In this document: positions 17,347 through 25,363 of the stretch, piece after piece
Position numbering within the stretch: position 1 is the first letter of the stretch
How the letters are laid out: every line of letters begins with the position of its first letter
Notes under the pieces: generated by a model
Seen by the model: only the letters and a program-made list of their open reading frames with translations
Database searches by the model: none
Told to the model about the DNA's origin: nothing
Source of the DNA: CBFGRV01 sp965651265
GTDB lineage: Bacteria; Bacteroidota; Rhodothermia; Rhodothermales; VXPQ01
Reading direction: 5' to 3'
Assembly: GCA_965651265.1 (NCBI GenBank)
Contig: CBFGRV010000008.1
Span: 1-64,000, forward strand
Length of the DNA: 64,000 nt
Translations under genes and position numbers: made by a program

Positions 17347-20300
17347 ATGATGGAAATTCGAAGTCGGCTGGAGCAGATACTGCAAGAACGCATCATGGTG
17401 CTCGATGGCGCGATGGGTACGATGCTCCAGCAGTATGGACTCACCGAGGCCGACTATCGGAACGATGTCCTGGCGGATCATTCGCAAGAGCTAAAAGGCA
17501 ACAGCGATCTCGTCTCTCTGACCCGGCCCGATGTCGTTAGGGCGATCCACGAGGGATTCCTCGAGGCGGGCGCCGACATCATCGAGACGAATACATTCGG
17601 CGCCAACGCCATCTCGCAGTCCGATTACGGGACGCAGCACCTCGTTCGGGAGATCAATCTCATGGCGGCTCGAGTCGCGCGCGAGGTTGCCGATCGATTC
17701 ACGGCGCAGGATGCATCGAAGCCGCGGTTCGTAGCCGGCGCGATGGGGCCCACGACGAAGTCTCTATCCATCTCGCCCGACGTCAGCGACCCCGGCTATC
17801 GGGCGATGACCTTCGATCAGGCGGTGGCCGCCTACTACGAGCAGGCCGAAGCACTGCTCGACGGCGGCGTGGATATTTTGCTCGTCGAGACCGTCTTCGA
17901 CACGCTCAACTGCAAGGCGGCGCTCTACGCCATCCAGGAGCTCTTCGATGCGCGGGGTACGGCCTGCCCGGTGATGATCTCGGGGACGATCGTCGACCAG
18001 AGTGGCCGCACGCTGTCCGGCCAGACTCCGGAGGCCTTCTGGATCTCCATCTCGCACATGCAACACCTGCTGAGCGTAGGTCTTAACTGTGCGCTCGGCT
18101 CCGAACAGATGCGACCGTTCATCCAGGAGCTCGCCGGCGCGGCGACGGTCTACACGAGCCTGTACCCGAATGCCGGCCTTCCCAACGAATTCGGCGGCTA
18201 CGACGAGACGCCCGAGTTCATGGCCGAACAGTTCGACGAATTCGCGGGGGAGGGCTTCGTGAACATCGTAGGAGGCTGTTGCGGGACGACCCCTGAGCAC
18301 ATCCGCGCGATCGCCGACGCCGCCAAGCGGCATCGGCCGCGCCGCATCCTCGACAAGGAGCCGTATCTGCGGCTGAGTGGTCTGGAGGCGCTCGTCATCC
18401 GGCCCGAAACCAACTTCGTGAACATCGGCGAGCGCACGAACGTCACGGGCTCCAAGCGCTTCGCCCGCCTGATCAAGGAGAACAATTACGAGGAAGCCCT
18501 CTCCGTCGCCCTGCAGCAGGTCGAGAACGGCGCGCAGCTCATCGACGTGAACATGGACGAGGGGATGCTCGATTCCGAGGAGGCGATGGTGCGATTTCTG
18601 AACCTCATCGCCTCCGAACCCGACATCTCGAAAGTCCCCATAGTGATCGATTCTTCGAGATGGTCCGTGATCGAGGCGGGGCTGAAGTGCGTTCAGGGGA
18701 AGGGCATTGTAAACTCCATCAGTCTTAAGGAGGGCGAGGCCGTCTTCCGTGATCAGGCCCGCATCGTGCGGCGGTTCGGCGCGGCCGTCATCGTGATGGC
18801 ATTCGACGAAGAGGGGCAGGCCGACACGCTTGAGCGGCGACAGGCGATTTGCGAGCGCGCCTATCGGATTCTGGTGGATGACGTCGGCTTTCCGCCGCAG
18901 GATATCATCTTCGACCCGAACATCTTCCCCGTGGCGACCGGCATCGCGGAGCACAACACGTATGCGGTCGATTTCATCGAGGCCACCCGCTGGATCAAGG
19001 AGCACCTGCCGCTGGCGAAGGTGAGCGGCGGTGTGAGCAATCTGAGCTTCTCCTTTCGCGGGAACGATCCCGTGCGGGAGGCCATGCACTCGGCGTTTTT
19101 GTACCACGCCATCCGCGCCGGGATGGACATGGGCATCGTAAACGCGGGTCAGATCGAGGTGTACGACGAGATTCCGGATGAGCTGCTCGAGCGCGTGGAG
19201 GACGTGCTCTTGAATCGCCGCGACGATGCTACGGAGCGGCTCGTCGAGCTCGCCGAGAAGTACGCGGACCGCGGCGAGGAGGCGGAGACGGAAGCCGCCG
19301 CATGGCGCAGCCAACCCGTCGAGGAGCGACTCAAGCATGCGCTCGTGAAGGGCATCGTCGAGTACGTGGTGGATGACGTCGAAGAGGCGCGGCAAAAGTA
19401 CCCGAGTCCGCTGAGCGTGATCGAAGGCCCGCTCATGGACGGAATGAACGTGGTCGGAGACCTCTTCGGCTCCGGGAAGATGTTCCTGCCCCAGGTCGTC
19501 AAGAGCGCCCGCGTGATGAAGAAGGCCGTGGCGCATCTCGTCCCGTACATCGAGGAGGAAAAGAAGCGAAACCACGATGCGTCCGCCAAAGCAAAGGTGC
19601 TATTGGCCACCGTCAAGGGTGACGTACACGACATCGGAAAGAACATCGTGGGCGTCGTGCTCGGCTGCAACAATTACGAGGTGATCGATCTGGGTGTGAT
19701 GGTGCCCGCCGAGAAGATCCTGGCGACGGCCCGCGAGCAGAAGGTCGACATCGTGGGGCTGAGCGGGCTGATTACGCCGTCGCTCGATGAGATGGTGCAC
19801 GTGGCGAAGGAGATGACGCGGCTCCAGATGGATTTACCACTGCTGATCGGCGGCGCCACGACCTCCAAAATCCACACGGCGGTAAAGATCGATCCGGGCT
19901 ACGACGGGCCCGTCGTGCACGTTCTCGATGCCTCGCGCAGCGTAAACACGGTGAGCCGGCTCATGTCCGGGCAGCGGGATGCATACCTGCGGGAGATCGC
20001 CGAGGAATACCAGGCCATCCGCGATCGCCACAAGAGTTCAGGTTCGCAGACCAGGTACTTGCGTTACGAGGAGGCGCGCGCTAACGCGTTCACGTGCGAT
20101 TGGAATGCCGTGCCCATCACCACGCCACGACTGCTTGGGGTGGAGGTACTTCGAGACGTACCGATCGAAGACATCCGACCATTCATCGACTGGTCGCCTT
20201 TCTTCATTGCGTGGCAGCTCAAAGGCAAGTACCCGAAAATATTCGACTTGCCGGATGTCGGACCCGAAGCCAGGAAGCTGTTCGATGACGCGAACGCGCT

Positions 20301-21060
20301 GCTGGATCGCATCAGCCGGGAGCGACTCCTGCGCTGTCACGGTGTGGTGGGCATCTGGCCGGCGAACAGCGTTGGGGATGATATCGAGCTGTACGCCGAC
20401 GACGGTCGGGCGGAGGTCCTCGGTACCCTCCACACGCTGAGGCAGCAGGCGCAAAAGACGCCCGGCCATCCGAACCGTGCGCTGGCCGATTTTGTCGCGC
20501 CGCGCGAATCGGGTCGCTCCGACTATGTAGGCGCGTTCGCCGTCACGGCCGGCGAGGGCATCGAGAAGATCGTCGCCGAGTTCGAGCGCCAGCACGACGA
20601 CTACAATAAGATCATGGTCAAGGCTCTGGCCGACCGGCTGGCCGAGGCGTTCGCCGAGATGCTTCACAATCGCGTTCGGCGCGAGCTCTGGGGATACGCC
20701 CCCGACGAAGACCTGTCCAACGACGAGCTGATTCTCGAAAAATATCGGGGCATCCGGCCCGCGCCGGGGTATCCAGCCTGTCCGGATCACACGGAAAAGA
20801 CGTTCATCTGGGAGCTTCTGGATGCCGAGCGGTCGGCCGGTATTCAGCTGACCGAGAGCTTCGCAATGTACCCGGCGGCCTCCGTCTGCGGGCTGTATTT
20901 TGCGCATCCCGAGGCGTCGTATTTTAATGTGGGCAAGATCGGCCGGGATCAGGTCGAGGATTATGCCCGCCGAAAGGGAATGTCCATCTGCGACGTGGAG
21001 CGCTGGCTCGCGACGCGGCTAGCCTACGATCCCGAGGAAGCGGAGTTGGAAGCGGCGTGA
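17347..21060 (+). CDS. metH: Cobalamin-dependent methionine synthase MetH
   Basis: A full-length 1237-residue enzyme that moves a methyl group from methyltetrahydrofolate to homocysteine through methylcobalamin. Modules in order: homocysteine-binding barrel (about 1-335) with zinc cysteines in GLNCALG and the CC pair of VGGCCGTT; pterin-binding barrel (about 355-640) with NIGERTNVTGSKRF; cap and B12 domain (about 650-885) with GDVHDIGKN carrying the cobalt-ligand His; SAM-dependent reactivation domain (about 910-1225) with RPAPGYPACPDHTEK. All four modules are intact, so the strain should need or import B12 for this step. The 197-bp leader has no convincing cobalamin riboswitch. A heptanucleotide repeat array starts 5 bp after its stop. 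Confidence 0.98.
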   Translation: MMEIRSRLEQILQERIMVLDGAMGTMLQQYGLTEADYRNDVLADHSQELKGNSDLVSLTRPDVVRAIHEGFLEAGADIIETNTFGANAISQSDYGTQHLVREINLMAARVAREVADRFTAQDASKPRFVAGAMGPTTKSLSISPDVSDPGYRAMTFDQAVAAYYEQAEALLDGGVDILLVETVFDTLNCKAALYAIQELFDARGTACPVMISGTIVDQSGRTLSGQTPEAFWISISHMQHLLSVGLNCALGSEQMRPFIQELAGAATVYTSLYPNAGLPNEFGGYDETPEFMAEQFDEFAGEGFVNIVGGCCGTTPEHIRAIADAAKRHRPRRILDKEPYLRLSGLEALVIRPETNFVNIGERTNVTGSKRFARLIKENNYEEALSVALQQVENGAQLIDVNMDEGMLDSEEAMVRFLNLIASEPDISKVPIVIDSSRWSVIEAGLKCVQGKGIVNSISLKEGEAVFRDQARIVRRFGAAVIVMAFDEEGQADTLERRQAICERAYRILVDDVGFPPQDIIFDPNIFPVATGIAEHNTYAVDFIEATRWIKEHLPLAKVSGGVSNLSFSFRGNDPVREAMHSAFLYHAIRAGMDMGIVNAGQIEVYDEIPDELLERVEDVLLNRRDDATERLVELAEKYADRGEEAETEAAAWRSQPVEERLKHALVKGIVEYVVDDVEEARQKYPSPLSVIEGPLMDGMNVVGDLFGSGKMFLPQVVKSARVMKKAVAHLVPYIEEEKKRNHDASAKAKVLLATVKGDVHDIGKNIVGVVLGCNNYEVIDLGVMVPAEKILATAREQKVDIVGLSGLITPSLDEMVHVAKEMTRLQMDLPLLIGGATTSKIHTAVKIDPGYDGPVVHVLDASRSVNTVSRLMSGQRDAYLREIAEEYQAIRDRHKSSGSQTRYLRYEEARANAFTCDWNAVPITTPRLLGVEVLRDVPIEDIRPFIDWSPFFIAWQLKGKYPKIFDLPDVGPEARKLFDDANALLDRISRERLLRCHGVVGIWPANSVGDDIELYADDGRAEVLGTLHTLRQQAQKTPGHPNRALADFVAPRESGRSDYVGAFAVTAGEGIEKIVAEFERQHDDYNKIMVKALADRLAEAFAEMLHNRVRRELWGYAPDEDLSNDELILEKYRGIRPAPGYPACPDHTEKTFIWELLDAERSAGIQLTESFAMYPAASVCGLYFAHPEASYFNVGKIGRDQVEDYARRKGMSICDVERWLATRLAYDPEEAELEAA

Positions 21061-21065
21061 AGGGA

Positions 21066-21173
21066 TGGGATGTCGGAGGTCGGAGGAGGGGAGATAGGAG
21101 ATGGGGGATGGGAGATGGAGATCAGAGGTCGGATGTCGGAGGTCAGAGGTCTGAGGAGGGGAGATGGGAGATG
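21066..21173 (+). repeat. Heptanucleotide tandem-repeat array (TCGGAGG-like), array 1
   Basis: Right after the metH stop the sequence can be divided into about 15 consecutive 7-bp units without a phase break. Examples are TCGGAGG (21073, 21080, 21136), AGGGGAG (21087, 21157), ATGGGAG (21108, 21164), TCAGAGG (21122, 21143), TCGGATG (21129) and TCTGAGG (21150). Units are imperfect but share a purine-rich pattern, roughly W-N-R-G-R-K-G. A block of five units (from TCGGAGG via AGGGGAG to ATGGGAG) recurs in changed order. Related units occur upstream of rsmA at 24497. Confidence 0.85.
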
Positions 21174-21182
21174 TAAGCCCAA

Positions 21183-21210
21183 GGGTTTAAAGTTTAGGGT
21201 TGAAAGTTCA
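21183..21210 (+). repeat. Heptanucleotide repeat, array 2 (GGGTTTA/AAGTTTA)
   Basis: Four 7-bp units in register: GGGTTTA, AAGTTTA, GGGTTGA, AAGTTCA. They follow 10 bp after array 1 but have a different, T-rich unit and show an alternating GGG/AAG start, i.e. a 14-bp higher-order period. Confidence 0.7.
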
Positions 21211-21237
21211 ATGCGGCTAACGTTCGAGGCCGGCACC

Positions 21238-21265
21238 AACCAGTAACCAGCAACCAGTAACCGTT
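21238..21265 (+). repeat. Heptanucleotide repeat, array 3 (AACCAGT)
   Basis: Units AACCAGT, AACCAGC, AACCAGT and the partial AACCGTT run to 3 nt before the bioY start codon. The region therefore includes the expected ribosome-binding site of bioY, which has no Shine-Dalgarno. Confidence 0.75.
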
Positions 21266-21268
21266 ATC

Positions 21269-21856
21269 ATGCTTCTTCGTCTGAACGCCCCGACCTACTC
21301 GCACATCGATACCCTCCGGGAAGAGCGCGCCTCTGCTGCCGTGCAGGTCGCCGGAGTGGTGGGTTTTGCGCTATTGACGATTCTCGGCGCACAGGTGCGG
21401 ATTTTCTTGTGGGAGGTACCCTTCAGCCTCCAGACGCTGGCGGTTTTCGGAAGTGGTCTCTTTCTCGGGTCACGCAATGGCGCGCTGGCGCAGCTTCTCT
21501 ATCTGACGATCGGCATGTTCGCCCCCGTTTTTGCCGGCGACGGGTACGGCGCTGCCTACATCCTGGGTGCGGCGAGCGGCGGCTATTTGCTGGGTTATCC
21601 GCTGGCGGCGGCTCTGATCGGCTACCTTTCGCGCCGCTGGAATAGTCTCTCCGGTAGCACACTATCCATGGTTTTAGGCTCGATGGTCTTCTTTACCACC
21701 GGTGTCGTCTGGCTTCATTTTGTGGCCGGCCACGAGACCTGGTTCGAGTCGATCGAAAAAGGCTACTTGCGGTTCATCCCCGTCGACCTCGCCAAAATCC
21801 TGCTCGTCAGCATGCTCTACAGCGGCACTCGCCGCTTGACGGAGCGCGACGCCTGA
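21269..21856 (+). CDS. bioY: Biotin transporter S component BioY
   Basis: A 195-residue membrane protein of the BioY family, the substrate-binding subunit of energy-coupling-factor biotin importers. Family features seen are VPFSLQTLAVFGSGLFLG, the Gly/Ala-rich GAASGGYLLGYPLAA segment and VDLAKILL near the end, with five or six hydrophobic helices. No EcfA/EcfT genes lie next to it, so it works with a shared ECF module elsewhere or alone, as reported for some BioY proteins. The gene is bracketed by unusual DNA: heptanucleotide repeats on the 5' side and two strong hairpins on the 3' side. Confidence 0.93.
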   Translation: MLLRLNAPTYSHIDTLREERASAAVQVAGVVGFALLTILGAQVRIFLWEVPFSLQTLAVFGSGLFLGSRNGALAQLLYLTIGMFAPVFAGDGYGAAYILGAASGGYLLGYPLAAALIGYLSRRWNSLSGSTLSMVLGSMVFFTTGVVWLHFVAGHETWFESIEKGYLRFIPVDLAKILLVSMLYSGTRRLTERDA

Positions 21857-21869
21857 CGTCGCGGCTCTT

Positions 21870-21899
21870 CCGAAGTGTCGATGATCATGGACGCTTCGG
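21870..21899 (+). terminator. Strong hairpin 1 after bioY
   Basis: CCGAAGTGTC pairs with GACGCTTCGG as a 10-bp stem with one G-U pair around a 10-nt loop, 13 nt after the bioY stop. No U-run follows. Likely a terminator or 3'-end stabiliser. Confidence 0.5.
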
Positions 21900-21912
21900 C
21901 CGCGCCTTCGTA

Positions 21913-21936
21913 GATGGTTCCGCCGCAGGAACCATC
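21913..21936 (+). terminator. Strong hairpin 2 after bioY
   Basis: A perfect 9-bp stem GATGGTTCC/GGAACCATC with a 6-nt loop, 13 nt after hairpin 1. The two in series suggest an end to bioY transcription or an mRNA-stability element. A U-tract is missing. Confidence 0.5.
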
Positions 21937-22039
21937 ATCGCGCCGTAACGCGCCGTCTCTGTTTCTCTGGCCTCATTTTTGCCGGATGAAACATGATCCA
22001 GGCGGCCAAATTTCAATCACTTATGCGCGGACTTTCTTC

Positions 22040-23254
22040 ATGCGGCATATGCGTACCTCCCCCGCGGCATTTTACTTTCGTCCCCGCGTCTTAGCCGTTC
22101 TCCTCTTCGGAGCGCTACTCGTGGGTTCCCGGCCAACGGAGGCCGTAGCACAGCCGGCCAGCGGCTCATCCGTGCTTGACGATGTCGTCGTGCAGTATCA
22201 GACGAAGAAGGGTCTCGATCACCTCTATAATATGGAGTTCGACGAGGCGCGAGCCATGTTCGAGATGATCGACCAGGCGCATCCGAATCATCCTATGGGG
22301 CCCTTCCTGCTTGCGCTCAACACGTGGTGGGAGATCCTGATCGACCTGTCGAATGAATCGCGCGACGAGAAATTTTATGCGGCGATGAATGAGGTCATCG
22401 CGCGATCGGATCGGATGCTGAAACGCGACCCCAAGAACTTCGACGCCATGTTCTTCAAAGGAGCCGCGCTCGGATTTCGAGGGCGCCTCCGCTCGAATCG
22501 TGGGGATTGGTTTCGCGCTGCCAAAGATGGCATTCGGGCGATGGACTATGTGCTCGGCATCGCTGAACGACGCCCCGACAACGCCGATTTCGCCTTCGGA
22601 GAGGGCATCTACGACTACTATGCCGTTGCCGTCCCCGAGAAATATCCGTACGTGAAGCCGGTCATGATCTTTTTCCCGAACGGCAACAAGGCTCGGGGCA
22701 TTCAGAAGCTCGAGCGGACCGTACGGGATGGCAACTTCATCAGCACGGAAGCGGCGTACTTCCTGCTGCAGATTTACTATCTATTCGAGCGCGACTTCGA
22801 GAAGAGCGAGTACTACGCGAAGTGGTTGCGCGAGCACCATCCGCAGAACTCATTCTTTCATGCTTTCGAGGGTCGCGTGTACGCAAAGTGGGGGCAGTGG
22901 GACAAGGTGCACTCCATTTATGCCGACGTTCTTGACCGCTACAAAAGCCGCCAGACAGGGTACAACGCGGCCATTGCCGAGCAGGCGCTCTATTATCTGG
23001 CGCGCAGCCGAATGGCCTTTGGCGACTACGAACAGGCGCTCACATACCTGGACAATTTGAGAGCGCTCGGCGCTCGCGACAACGAACAGAGCTACTTCGA
23101 GGTGCTCGGCAGGCTGCGTCAGGGCATGGTGATGGATGCGCTCGGCAAACGTGGTGATGCCGTTGCAGCCTATCGTGAGGTGCTGACGATGAAGGACTGG
23201 TCGGGTTCGCACGATACGGCCAAGCGGTTCCTAGATCGACCCTACTCGGGCTAG
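22040..23254 (+). CDS. Exported tetratricopeptide-repeat protein
   Basis: A 404-residue protein with a signal peptide ending near AVAQPAS (about residue 38). The mature part is helical and TPR-like: QTKKGLDHLYNMEFDEARAMFE, DRMLKRDPKNFDAMFFKGAALGF, AYFLLQIYYLFERDFEKSEYY and ARSRMAFGDYEQALTYLDNL each look like TPR or TPR-like helix pairs. It probably is a periplasmic or outer-membrane-associated scaffold. No catalytic motif is seen. ATG 22040 (or ATG 22049) is chosen as it immediately precedes the signal peptide; a longer frame from 21914 adds unlikely sequence across a hairpin. A VWA-domain gene follows after 139 bp. Confidence 0.78.
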   Translation: MRHMRTSPAAFYFRPRVLAVLLFGALLVGSRPTEAVAQPASGSSVLDDVVVQYQTKKGLDHLYNMEFDEARAMFEMIDQAHPNHPMGPFLLALNTWWEILIDLSNESRDEKFYAAMNEVIARSDRMLKRDPKNFDAMFFKGAALGFRGRLRSNRGDWFRAAKDGIRAMDYVLGIAERRPDNADFAFGEGIYDYYAVAVPEKYPYVKPVMIFFPNGNKARGIQKLERTVRDGNFISTEAAYFLLQIYYLFERDFEKSEYYAKWLREHHPQNSFFHAFEGRVYAKWGQWDKVHSIYADVLDRYKSRQTGYNAAIAEQALYYLARSRMAFGDYEQALTYLDNLRALGARDNEQSYFEVLGRLRQGMVMDALGKRGDAVAAYREVLTMKDWSGSHDTAKRFLDRPYSG

Positions 23255-23293
23255 AAACCTTACCGGCATCGGATCCTGGGGCGGACTTGCCGA

Positions 23294-23307
23294 GCGACCA
23301 TGGTCGC
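23294..23307. repeat. 14-bp palindrome between TPR and VWA genes
   Basis: GCGACCATGGTCGC is a perfect palindrome about 87 nt upstream of the VWA gene. It may be an operator; by chance a few such sites are expected in a window of this size. Confidence 0.25.
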
Positions 23308-23393
23308 CCATCGGAGCGCGACCCGATCCGTGCATCAAATAGAGGGCACGCGAGTAAGTAGTCGGCACGATGCAGTGAAGACGGTCGACGGCC

Positions 23394-24491
23394 ATGCACA
23401 TCCGATATCTCGAGTGGGATCCCGAGCGGCACGGCGACGCCCGCCCTCTGTTCGATAAACTCTTCGATCTCTTTCAGCAGCTCCTCCAGCATACGGCGGG
23501 CGATGTCGCGGAGGCGCTCAGCTGGCTCACACAGCTCGACGAGCGATACGGGCTCACGGGAGAGGAGGCGGGCATCGGCGATTTCATCGAGGAACTGAAG
23601 AAGAGGGGCTACCTCCAGGAGAATGAGATCGGCGAGCTCCAGATGACGCCGCGTACCGAGCGCAGTCTCCGGCAGCGCTCCCTCGAGGAAGTTTTCCGGC
23701 AGCTGCGTAAGAGCGGGCGGGGCAATCACAAGACACCGTTCGCCGGGATGGGGGATGAGCGACTGCCCGAAACGCGCGCATGGCGGTTCGGCGATGATCC
23801 GCACCTGCTCGATGTCACGGGCACCCTCTCCAATGCCTATCGCCGCGCCGGCATCCAGAACTGGAATCTGTCGGAGGAGGATTTCGAGGTCCACGAAACG
23901 GATCATCAGACGAGCACCTCCACGGTGCTGATGATCGACCTCTCCCACTCGATGATCCTCTATGGCGAAGATCGGATCACGCCGGCGCGGAAGACGGCGA
24001 TGGCGCTCTCGGAACTGATCATGACGCAGTTTCCGAGGGATTCCCTCGACATCGTGGCGTTCGGAAACGATGCCTGGCAGGTGTCGGTGAAGGATCTGCC
24101 CTACCTCAAAGTGGGCCCCTACTACACGAACACGAGGGCGGGGCTCCAGCGCGCCCGCGACATCCTGCATCGCCGGAAAAATCCCAACAAGCAGATCTTC
24201 ATGATCACCGACGGCAAGCCGAGTTGCCATTTCGAATACGGGAGGATGTACCGTAACGCCTTCGGCCTCGATCGCCGGATCGTCAACAAGGTATTGGATG
24301 AAGCCGTGGTCTGCCGCCGCGAGGGGATCGCGATCACGACGTTCATGATCGCCCGTGATCCGTATCTCCAAAATTTCGTCCGCGAGCTTACCGCGGCCAA
24401 TCAAGGGCGGGCTTACTACGCGAGCCTCGACAATCTCGGCGAGTACATCTTCGAGGACTACATACGGAATAGGCGGAAGCGGCTGAGGTGA
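23394..24491 (+). CDS. VWA-domain protein
   Basis: A 365-residue cytosolic protein with a C-terminal von Willebrand A domain (about 175-350). The metal-ion adhesion site is intact: DLSHS (Asp182-Ser184-Ser186), a downstream Thr in the YTNTRAG region and Asp in MITDGKPS. The N-terminal 170 residues are helical and charged, with a degenerate linker (KSGRGNHKTPF). VWA proteins of this build (CoxE/YehP-like) often work with a MoxR-type AAA+ ATPase in protein or cofactor assembly, but no such ATPase is adjacent. A heptanucleotide array fills the gap to rsmA. Molecular role unknown. Confidence 0.8.
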   Translation: MHIRYLEWDPERHGDARPLFDKLFDLFQQLLQHTAGDVAEALSWLTQLDERYGLTGEEAGIGDFIEELKKRGYLQENEIGELQMTPRTERSLRQRSLEEVFRQLRKSGRGNHKTPFAGMGDERLPETRAWRFGDDPHLLDVTGTLSNAYRRAGIQNWNLSEEDFEVHETDHQTSTSTVLMIDLSHSMILYGEDRITPARKTAMALSELIMTQFPRDSLDIVAFGNDAWQVSVKDLPYLKVGPYYTNTRAGLQRARDILHRRKNPNKQIFMITDGKPSCHFEYGRMYRNAFGLDRRIVNKVLDEAVVCRREGIAITTFMIARDPYLQNFVRELTAANQGRAYYASLDNLGEYIFEDYIRNRRKRLR

Positions 24492-24496
24492 GCGAG

Positions 24497-24552
24497 TCGG
24501 TTATCGGGGGTCGGATGTCAGAAGTCAGAGGTCGGATGCTGAGCGGCGGGTT
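24497..24552 (+). repeat. Heptanucleotide tandem-repeat array 4, upstream of rsmA
   Basis: Eight 7-bp units in register: TCGGTTA, TCGGGGG, TCGGATG, TCAGAAG, TCAGAGG, TCGGATG, CTGAGCG and GCGGGTT. TCGGATG and TCAGAGG are identical to units of the array after metH, about 3.4 kb away. The array ends 3 nt before the rsmA ATG and fills nearly the whole gap between the two genes. Confidence 0.8.
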
Positions 24553-24555
24553 AGC

Positions 24556-25338
24556 ATGAATCTGCGGCCGAAGCAGAGTCTCGGACAGAACTTCCTGCGG
24601 GATCCGAACATCATCCGGAAGATCCTCGAGTCTCTGCGCGCGCCTTCCGATGCCCACGTCGTAGAAATCGGTCCCGGGGAGGGCGCCCTGACGGAGCCGC
24701 TATCCTCGAAGTATCCGCGTTTCACGGCCATCGAAATCGACGAGCGTGCCGTACGTCACCTGCGGGAGCGCCTGCCGGACGCGGACATCCGGCAGCAAGA
24801 CATCCTGCAGGTGGACTGGCGCACGCTCGCGGACGAGACGGCGGCGCCGCTCTACGTGATCGGCAACCTCCCCTACAACATCACGAGCCAGATCCTGATT
24901 TCCCTGCTCGATGCCCGTCACGTGATCGAAGAGGCCGTTTTGATGATGCAGAAGGAGGTGGCCGAGCGTCTGGTTGCCGAGCCGCGTACGAAGGCCTACG
25001 GCATCCTGAGCGTACAAACGCAGGTTTTCGCCGATGCCGAGCTCATGTTCACCGTCTCGCCCAAGGTATTCTTTCCGCGGCCGGATGTCATGAGCGCCGT
25101 GGTTCGCCTCACTTTCCCGCGCGAGAAGGCGGAACCGAGCGGGCGCGACGCGGCGTTTTTTCGCGACGTCGTGAGAGCGGCCTTCAATCAGCGGCGGAAG
25201 ACACTCCGCAATAGCCTTCGGGCGTGGACCCGCGAACGGGGCATTGAACTGCCCGGTGGATTGGCTGAGCGTCGCGCCGAAGAGCTCTCCCCCGCGGAGT
25301 TTGTCGGCCTCGCACACTATCTTGGGGCCCGCCGATAA
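24556..25338 (+). CDS. rsmA: 16S rRNA (adenine1518/1519-N6)-dimethyltransferase RsmA (KsgA)
   Basis: Dimethylates A1518 and A1519 in helix 45 of 16S rRNA during late 30S maturation. At 260 residues it has normal length. Motifs: KQSLGQNFL (6-14), the SAM loop EIGPGEGALTEPL (about 37-49), DILQVDW, and the catalytic NLPYNITSQ (about 108-116). The C-terminal helical domain contains FNQRRKTLRNSLR. A heptanucleotide repeat covers its upstream region, so it lacks an ordinary Shine-Dalgarno. mgtE follows 25 bp downstream on the same strand. Confidence 0.96.
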   Translation: MNLRPKQSLGQNFLRDPNIIRKILESLRAPSDAHVVEIGPGEGALTEPLSSKYPRFTAIEIDERAVRHLRERLPDADIRQQDILQVDWRTLADETAAPLYVIGNLPYNITSQILISLLDARHVIEEAVLMMQKEVAERLVAEPRTKAYGILSVQTQVFADAELMFTVSPKVFFPRPDVMSAVVRLTFPREKAEPSGRDAAFFRDVVRAAFNQRRKTLRNSLRAWTRERGIELPGGLAERRAEELSPAEFVGLAHYLGARR

Positions 25339-25363
25339 AGAGTGGTTGAGATCATCCCACCGT

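Noticed and set aside
17764..19575. 603-codon minus-strand frame inside metH
   Set aside because: Antisense shadow of a conserved gene in G+C-rich DNA; no recognisable protein motif.
21066..21173. Possible CRISPR array after metH
   Set aside because: Units are 7 bp with no spacers and no cas genes nearby.
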